A stretch of 64,000 bases of DNA from the NCBI GenBank assembly GCA_907165135.1, contig OU015569.1, positions 1,302,001 through 1,366,000 on the forward strand, in the 5' to 3' direction. A program made the position numbers and the translations under genes. The notes under the pieces are model-generated. The model ran no database searches, was not told where the DNA came from, and saw nothing but the letters and a program-made list of their open reading frames with translations. This document shows, in pieces, positions 56,428 to 64,000 of the stretch. Origin of the DNA: Oikopleura dioica. Lineage: Eukaryota; Chordata; Appendicularia; Copelata; Oikopleuridae. Each line of letters starts with the position of its first letter. Position 1 is the stretch's first letter.

Positions 56428-56694
56428 TTAATTTTGATAAAAAAGGAACAAAAAGGTTTCGGCGCCCATCTGAATGCCCCGGTCGAGTTGTTGTGCCAAT
56501 GTGTTCAAACCTCTGAAATAGGCTTCTCTCGCTTTCAGGTAACACCAGTCTAGCCTGTTCCTGAGAAGTTCAAGCGTCTCGGCGTCAAGGGCCGGAAATC
56601 TGCGGCGGTGGACAAGCGGGTGAGACAAACCGAAACCCTGAAAATTCCCGCAACTCGCACCCTTATAAAGCGATTTTTGGGTTTTTTTTACCAC
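56428..56694 (-). CDS. ORF of inverted pair, minus-strand member (88 aa)
   Basis: Reads MVKKTQKSLYKGASCGNFQG, then a conserved core (GFGLSHPLVH, DAETLELLRNRLDWCYLKAR, EAYFRGLNTLAQQLDRGIQM). The same core is encoded on the other strand at 56763-57098. It is helical with no membrane segment or signal peptide. The core may begin after an acceptor (TTTTCAGGGTTTCGG), so the first ~20 residues may be wrong. Family unknown. Confidence 0.5.
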   Translation of the reverse strand: MVKKTQKSLYKGASCGNFQGFGLSHPLVHRRRFPALDAETLELLRNRLDWCYLKAREAYFRGLNTLAQQLDRGIQMGAETFLFLFYQN

Positions 56695-56762
56695 GGGCGC
56701 CTCTTCCTTCTGATCGAAGATTATAGATATCTCTAAAATCAGTGATCTGAAGGGAGGAGCCC

Positions 56763-57098
56763 TTGCGAAAACTCGAAAATCGCTTTATAAGGGAGCGACT
56801 TTCGCAAGATTTTCAGGGTTTCGGTTTGTCTCACCCGTTTGTCCACTGCCGCCGGATTCCGGCCACTGACGCCGAGACGCTTGAACTTCTCAGGAACAGG
56901 CTAGACTGGTGTTACCTGAAAGCGAGAGAAGCCTATTTCAGAAGTTTGGACACATTGGCACAACAACTCGACCGGGGCATTCAGATGAGCGCCGAAACCT
57001 TTTTGCCATTTTTTTGGGAATCAAGGAAGAGAATTATTTCTAACACACAATTTTTTCGGTTGCTCAAAAATTATTGTGGATCATTTTTTATAAACTAG
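56763..57098 (+). CDS. ORF of inverted pair, plus-strand member (111 aa)
   Basis: Reads MRKLENRFIRERLSQDFQGF, then GFGLSHPFVH, the same invariant segment DAETLELLRNRLDWCYLKAR and EAYFRSLDTLAQQLDRGIQM, followed by a unique C-terminal extension. About 59 of 68 core residues match the minus-strand member. The open frame here begins at a TTG (56763), so the true start may lie upstream or after a splice acceptor. Kept open on both strands, which argues for coding. Confidence 0.5.
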   Translation: MRKLENRFIRERLSQDFQGFGLSHPFVHCRRIPATDAETLELLRNRLDWCYLKAREAYFRSLDTLAQQLDRGIQMSAETFLPFFWESRKRIISNTQFFRLLKNYCGSFFIN

Positions 57099-57335
57099 TG
57101 TAAAAGAACCTTAGAAATTGGATAAACCAAAATGTAGAAAATCTACAACGTAAAAATGAATTACGCGCATTAACGAATCATGAGTCAAGTTCGATTGTAG
57201 AAGCTGATTCTGTCGCGTATTTACCCTTCGAGCGAGAGCATTTTTTTGTTTTCTTTTGTGACAAAAGTGCGATTTGAAGGAAACCGCCAACACGAACAAG
57301 CACCGCGAATTCTAAAAAAAAGAGAAATTCTTCAA

Positions 57336-58252
57336 ATGGACGACTTTTTCAACCCAGCGCCAGAGAATTCTGCCCCTGCTTCAGAGCCAGCTGCGGTTGC
57401 TTCTGACCCAGCTGCTGATTTTCTTGGAGGTGAAGTAGCAGCGGTTGCAGATATCAATGAAGCACCCGAAGAATTGACCGTAGGAATGTGGTACGAGTTC
57501 ATACAGTAGCATTAGTTAGAATTCAATAATAAGTAATTAATTTTTCGACCCTCAAAAGATAGCGAAAGCCCTGTTGATTTGGCCGGTGAATTTCCCGCAG
57601 CTGCAACTGAAGAACCGGTTGAAATCATGGAAGAAGGTTTGTCCGATCTTTTTTAATTTTCCGCGGATTAATTTTGGAAACTCTTGTAGATGCTCTTCGA
57701 GGCATGCTGAGTTCGGCGCCATCTGAATTGCCAGAAACTCGAACAGACCCCTCGCAAATCGTCAATTCAATGAACCTGGCGGATGAGCGCATTTCACAAC
57801 TAAACAGCGAGTCCGAGAGCGTCCGAAAATGGCGACAAGAGAATGAACAACGAATCGCGCAAACTGACGCCAAAGAAAGCAGTGACCTTGAAGAATGGAA
57901 GTCCACTGCCAAGTCACAGATCGACGAGTTTTACAAGTTGATTAAGTAGTAGCAAGCACTGGCTAAAATCTAAATATTCAGAACTTACGAAGCTGAAAAT
58001 CAAAAGCGCAAGAACCAAAATAGAACTTCTACTGCCTCCCAGCCACCTTCCCTCGACGACCCAAAAAAGGTAATGCATTAAAAGGTTAAGTAATCACAAA
58101 TAACTTTTTAGGCATGGCAGCAGATCGGTGACTTCATTGACTTCAATGCCAGTCGACAGGCAAAAGAGACGAACAAGGATAGAATGAAGTCGCTTCTGTT
58201 TAAACTGAAGACAACTCCGCCTGTCAAGGAAAGAGTTCCATCTAGTAATTGA
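57336..58252 (+). CDS. CLTA/CLTB-like: Clathrin light chain
   Basis: Coat component that binds clathrin heavy chain hubs. The N-terminus is acidic and Ala/Pro-rich (MDDFFNPAPENSAPASEP ... ADFLGGEVAAVADINEAPEE). The coiled heavy-chain-binding region follows: SVRKWRQENEQRIAQTDAKE and DLEEWKSTAKSQIDEFYKLI, matching the conserved IRKWREEQ/EWKEKA segment. The C-terminus WQQIGDFIDFNASRQAKETN then DRMKSLLFKLKTTPPV is the calmodulin-binding end of the family. The first intron (57484-57558) must start GA and end AG; the rest are GT-AG. About 230 aa, usual for the family. Confidence 0.93.
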
Positions 58253-59213
58253 ACACTAACTGCTAAATAGAGTTAGAGCTAACACTTGACAGAGAAGGAA
58301 CTCTATAAAGGCAGTTTGAAAGACCCTAGAATTATACTATCCATGATCACTTCATCTATTATGTCGCAAAGTTCACTTTATTTTCATTAAAAACACGAGA
58401 GCCAAAAACTGCTTATCACTTTGTACTACAAAGATTGTAGTTTTCATTCGCAAATGCAGGGCCCTACAGTCCCTCTACTATAGAAAGCTAAACCATAAAA
58501 TGGCGGAAGCAGAATCATTTTTGATAAACTAAACGTCAAAAAATGTTTTGAAACAGCAGGCTGATCAAAATTCCAGAGGGGCTTTAGAATTCGTAATTGA
58601 AAAAATCTTAATATCCAACGAGAGAAATCTAAAGACTTACTTTACATTATATGTTTTTTTTTTTGTTTATGCATGTAAAAAGCAGATTGCATTGGCAATA
58701 TATTTTGACAATGCCCCAGTTATGCAAAGAACTCTTAATCGACTAGAATCTGATTTGCATAATGCTGACTTCCTATATGAATGTGATTTTCTGCTTCAAG
58801 CTTTCTTTTCTTTTATTGCTTTGGAATAGCATCCAAAATAACATAATGACAATTTGTCAAAAACACACAGTTTACAATGTTTTAACATGTTTAAACTTTA
58901 CATGTTTTTCGTTTCTTCTGCGAAGCAATTGGAAAGCATCTGCAGCTGAGTCTCAATTGCAAGAAGATCTGACAAGCGGCTGGTGTAGATATCAGGGAAG
59001 TCGCCGCGCTCCCCTTTTCGGAAGCAGCTGTCTAGCGTCTGCTTCTTCATCGTGAAATCAGCATACGTTGGATCTCAGTAAAGTCATCAATCTTCTGCGT
59101 AACAATCCGATGTCGCCAAGGAGCGTGTTGAATATTTAACCGCAAGCCGGATCCAGTCATCCATCAAAATATACATTTACTCCTCAATTCACTACTAAAA
59201 CTCAAAAGCAGCA
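58253..59213. other. Intergenic, no confident gene
   Basis: About 960 bp, AT-rich. An open frame at 58548-58829 (starts MKQQADQNSRGALEFVIEK) is rich in Phe/Tyr/Ile, as expected from AT-rich DNA, and I do not call it. The final ~100 bp is the likely promoter of the next gene. Confidence 0.35.
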
Positions 59214-59666
59214 ATGAAGCGAACTTCTACGCCATCCGTCTATGCCTACCCACTCCACTTCAACGAAAGCATCATCTCCGAGATCGAAAACGAGAAACGA
59301 TTCTCCTTCACCGCTTTTTCCGAAAATGGCTCGGACTGGTCCATCCTTTCGCTTTCGCAGAAATCGACAACTTCATCGAAGAGTGTTCTGCGATCGTCTG
59401 CCAAGGGGCTAAAGAAGAAGATCTGCAAGAAGCTCCGGATCAGGAAGCTGAGAGAATCGATGCGCAACAAGCTCTCCAAGACAGAGATCAACGAAATCAT
59501 GGTACCTCCAAACAGCTCGTCCCTGAACACAAAAGTCTCTTCTCGAATCCGATCTGCTAAGGAACTCGACTGTTTGGACGACTACGACATTGTCGCCTGG
59601 GAAGAATCCCTAGAGGAAAAGGCCAAGTTTCGACTTACCAATCCCTTCAAGCGACAGAAGAAGTAA
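59214..59666 (+). CDS. Uncharacterised basic protein, 150 aa, single exon
   Basis: Intronless frame with good codon balance. The N-terminal third is Ser/Thr/Glu-rich (PLHFNESIISEIENEKRFSF), the middle is a strongly basic helix (AKGLKKKICKKLRIRKLRES), and the C-terminal part mixes acidic and basic residues (LDCLDDYDIVAWEESLEEK), ending NPFKRQKK. No domain recognised. It converges with the minus-strand gene ending at 59872. Confidence 0.6.
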   Translation: MKRTSTPSVYAYPLHFNESIISEIENEKRFSFTAFSENGSDWSILSLSQKSTTSSKSVLRSSAKGLKKKICKKLRIRKLRESMRNKLSKTEINEIMVPPNSSSLNTKVSSRIRSAKELDCLDDYDIVAWEESLEEKAKFRLTNPFKRQKK

Positions 59667-59871
59667 ATTTTATGCACTACCTGTTTCATCCTTTATCGTT
59701 TCGTGTTTTTTTTCGATTGTTGAATAAAAAAATCAAATCGAAATTTATTTGTTAAAATTGTTAGATTTATTCTTCTTAGGTAGAAAATCAAGTTGAAATC
59801 AAGGAAGAGTCTTTGCAATGAAAAAGTGTCCAGATTGCTTTCGATCTTTATTTTCGCGAATGAATTGAGAA

Positions 59872-60850
59872 TCAGTAAATTTTTGATAAAGTCTTGGACT
59901 CGCCAACGCCGCAAAACTGCGTCTGATACATTGGAGTAGGTTCGATTGTTGGCTGAATAGAACTTGTCTTAGAATTTCGAATCGCCTTTCACCTGTGTAG
60001 CGTGAACAAGAGGTTGAGCTGGGACACGACCAGGAACAGCTCCTCGTGCAGGAATGTGTTTCTTCTTGTTGCAACCGTATCTTGTGTGGCTCTCTTTGAT
60101 GCGCCCATCAAGTGTTAGTTGCGTGTAGTTTTCTCTGAAAACTTTCAGATAGAGCAGATTCTTCTATGTCTTCATCGAATCCGCTTGACTTTACCTGGAT
60201 TCTGTATTAATCGTCCTCGGAGCTCCGCCGCTTCCAGAGATGTGAACGAGGTTCTTTGTCGGATCTTCTCCAGGTGTCATGCCGAGAAAGCTTTTTTGGT
60301 AAGTAGACTTCTGAAGATTAGAAAAAATGAAAATATCAATCAAATTATGATTCCACGAGCTTCAATCTTTTCTTTAATTGAGCCTTCATGGCTGCTCTGA
60401 AAGCCTCTGAGTCTCCGTCTCCGAGACCGTCTTCGATCGGCCGTTGGTGGTGGTCCATGAACATTTGGCTGATTTCTTTAATTACGGAACACGAAAAATG
60501 ATTGCTTACTCAGGATGAGGTCTGTTGTTCCGCTGCCCAGATGCTGTCCCAGAGCGAATTGGTTCATGAGCTACGTATTCTTTTTGGTTGTGATATTCGC
60601 CATTTGTCGTTGTCGGGAGCGCATCATCGACTTTTTACTTTTAGAAAATAATGAATAAAGCAGCGTTCTAGCCAATTTTTATCATTTTTTTCGTAAAATT
60701 CCTTTATAAGGGCGCTGAGCTGCGAATTCAGTGGTGGCCGGCCTGAGTGGAGCGCTTTTGCGCGCTAGAATTAAATTTCGTCTCTATCCAGATGAGCACA
60801 GATCTACCTTGAATAGCTTGGAACTCTCTCTGATGACTGGTGGTGTACAT
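59872..60850 (-). CDS. Uncharacterised multi-exon protein
   Basis: Six exons from ATG 60850 (MYTTSHQREFQAIQ, 60850-60808) to TGA 59872-59874, joined by GT-AG introns without breaking frame. Recognisable stretches: ALPTTTNGEYHNQKEYVAHE, ISQMFMDHHQRPIEDGLGDG, FRAAMKAQLKKRLKL, YQKSFLGMTPGEDPTK, RYGCNKKKHIPARGAVPG and a C-terminus GESKTLSKIY. Soluble, basic, Pro/Gly-rich in the second half, with no signal peptide or membrane helix. I do not know the family. The first intron, about 190 nt, is the least secure boundary. Confidence 0.62.
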
Positions 60851-61559
60851 CTTCAGGGGCAGAAGTGAAAACACTTTTGATCATTTCGAGTCTTTTTTGC
60901 AACAACTACTTGGTTGCCATGGAGGCCCAAATTGTGATGACATTCAAATTTCTTTGAAATGGCAAACCCAACTTTTGTCTGTCTTTTCAGAATTCAGTCA
61001 CAGCCCGCCGTGCACAAGAGTTAGTTGTCATCATTTATTTCATAAATTTGGTTTAATTAATTATTAAATTTTTGCAAAAAACTATCAAGCGGCGCCTCCT
61101 ATCGGACATGGGAGGGACCAGTTTGCCATGTCTATACTACCGGTAGTTTCCATCATAGACGATACATGTATGTCAGAGGGTGTCCACAATGTAATCCCAC
61201 GGTAGTATTCTAAGGAGTTTGGACCTGATAGAACCTTCGAAGGTGGTGAATCCTTCATCATCGATTTACAGTTTTTTTTAGTGCCAGGTATCCTGAGCGT
61301 CAAGCTACACTGGCAGTCAAGGGGACTCTGAAACTGTTCAATGTGACCAGAGCCTTATAAACTTCAGCTCCATTTGCCCAAGATGGAGATCCGCTTTGCT
61401 GGTGCCTGGCGCTAGAATCAGACCGCCGCCCTAACAGGGAAGACGGAGACGCAACCTCCGTACCAACTTCTTTGTCAGCAGCGTCTCCTCCCGTCAGACG
61501 GTCAGAGACGCTCTCTCCGATGATTCTTTGAAATATGTCCGGGCAGACAATATTTCTTC
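60851..61559. other. Intergenic; unexplained GC-balanced block 61085-61500
   Basis: After ~230 bp of AT-rich DNA comes a 400-bp block of clearly different base composition with several overlapping minus-strand open frames, none convincing. It may be an eroded mobile element adjoining the SINE-like sequence that follows. Confidence 0.35.
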
Positions 61560-61720
61560 ATCATGCTCCCTGGTTTGGCACATATTTCTAACGGGAATCC
61601 TCACGAAGTAAGAGCGATTAAACTCTACGGGATTCGAACACACTTGACTTTCTTCGCCTACTAACCCGCTACCCACACCACCAGGTAGCTTCCGACCACG
61701 GGGATGAAAAATCAAATTAT
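61560..61720 (-). mobile_element. Possible tRNA-derived SINE
   Basis: On the minus strand, TGGTGTGGGTAGCGGGTTAG resembles a Pol III box A and, about 35 bp on, TGTGTTCGAATCCCGTAGAG contains a near-perfect box B. The spacing is that of a tRNA, but the arms do not fold into a full cloverleaf, so a tRNA-derived SINE head is more likely than a tRNA gene. Ends not defined. Confidence 0.4.
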
Positions 61721-62510
61721 ATACCGATAGAATGAACATTTGACTTCGAAATTTTTGCATCTTACTTTTTAGTACAACGTTCTCTAGGAAGCTGTCGATC
61801 ATCAGCGGCTCTCCGAGGGAACAAAATGTAATTTACATGAGCTTCCAATTTGAAAAGAGCTTTCTAATTTAGATAAATAATCTTTAAAAAAAAGAAATAT
61901 AATCTAATCAATATAATATTGACAATATTATTAAATATATATTATATACAAATAATAAGTTAATCCTTTATTTAAATTTCGTAAAAAAGAATAAAATCTT
62001 AGAGACATAGAATGATGTTCGTATAAATTCCAGCTGAAAGACGAAAAGTCGGTAAATCAGCCTTTTTAGAAGCGCAATCTTGCGGCGAAGGCCAGTGCGC
62101 GCCTGGCCAATGAGCGCCAAGGGGAAAACTCTAAAAATGCTGTTATTTTTTTTGCGTTAGCCAGGGAACTCAAGCAGTTCTAGAATGCCTCCGAGAATGT
62201 CTTTGAGCATAGAGAAGAGAATAGACGAAGGAATTAAAGAAGATTTGATTTCATCGCGATTTTTTAGAATTTGTAATTAAAAAAATTTTCTAATTAATAA
62301 AAATGGTAATTCTCGTAAAAATTTTCTCCATTCAGAAGATTGGTAGAAATAAATTTTGGCCAAGAAATGATCCGTTGCGCTAGAAATTCGAAAAGTGCGT
62401 GCATCATCATTCTGTGAATAACAAAAATTGTTGAATAGCCCTGCTCAACCTCTTTTTTCCTGATTCCAAAAATCAAAAGAACCGTTTTTTTTTCAGAAAC
62501 AAAAAGATAA
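61721..62510. other. Intergenic, AT-rich
   Basis: Contains a long ATA/TAT-rich tract (61860-62000) and the presumed promoter of the proteasome gene. No gene seen. Confidence 0.45.
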
Positions 62511-63950
<1,440 letters not shown>

Positions 63951-64000
63951 AAAACGAATGAAACAGATAATTACTATACCATTCATCCACTTGAAACATG

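Noticed and set aside
61585-61700. A second tRNA gene on the minus strand
   Set aside because: Box A and B are present, but acceptor, D and anticodon stems do not pair.

Overview
The window is eukaryotic and most likely comes from a larvacean tunicate close to Oikopleura. The gene families are those of a chordate or metazoan: condensin-II G2, calpain, PAPS sulfotransferases, BAAT, a DCDC1-like doublecortin protein, SLC22, TMTC, ABCG, clathrin light chain, PSMC6, and a tRNA-Arg(ACG) of animal type. Genes are close together, introns are mostly 40-75 nt, intergenic gaps are short, and at least four introns only keep the reading frame if they begin GA and end AG. Non-canonical introns of this kind are known from larvaceans; the species assignment is my inference. 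No bacterial features were seen.

Layout. 0.2-6.3 kb: a carbohydrate sulfotransferase (-) diverges from a condensin-II G2-like gene (+). 6.5-14.2 kb: two copies of a tiny membrane protein flank a calpain (-), followed by a large secreted EGF/Thr-rich/Cys-rich protein (-); a 391-bp terminal-inverted-repeat element lies at 7.1 kb. 14.9-17.5 kb: a cytosolic sulfotransferase (+) and a BAAT-like acyltransferase (-). 17.9-20.9 kb: an unknown gene whose first exon is split by a 1963-bp hAT-like element (8-bp target duplication), itself full of smaller inverted repeats. 22.1-25.3 kb: a single-pass membrane protein (+) convergent with a second carbohydrate sulfotransferase (-). 25.5-28.3 kb: repeats. 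28.3-32.4 kb: a DCDC1-like gene. 35.1-37.1 kb: an SLC22 transporter carrying a palindromic element inside coding sequence. 37.4-40 kb: nested repeats. 40.2-44.3 kb: a coiled-coil gene (+) and a CUB-like membrane protein (-). 44.4-50.6 kb: fold-back elements, two small secreted proteins (-) and GAGCT satellites. 50.6 kb: tRNA-Arg. 50.8-56.2 kb: TMTC and ABCG genes (-). 56.4-57.1 kb: a head-to-head inverted ORF pair. 57.3-64.0 kb: clathrin light chain, two unknown genes, and proteasome subunit PSMC6.

The genes do not form one pathway. Three sulfotransferases and a Thr-rich secreted protein would suit an animal that secretes a sulfated glycan house, but that link is speculation. The strongest second-look items are mobile elements caught inside genes (18402-20364 and 36163-36524), the GA-AG introns, and small duplicated protein families with no name.

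Exon boundaries were worked out by hand from splice signals and reading-frame continuity. Where I say a gene closes in frame, I summed the exon lengths and they gave a whole number of codons. Family names rest on motif recognition, not database searches.
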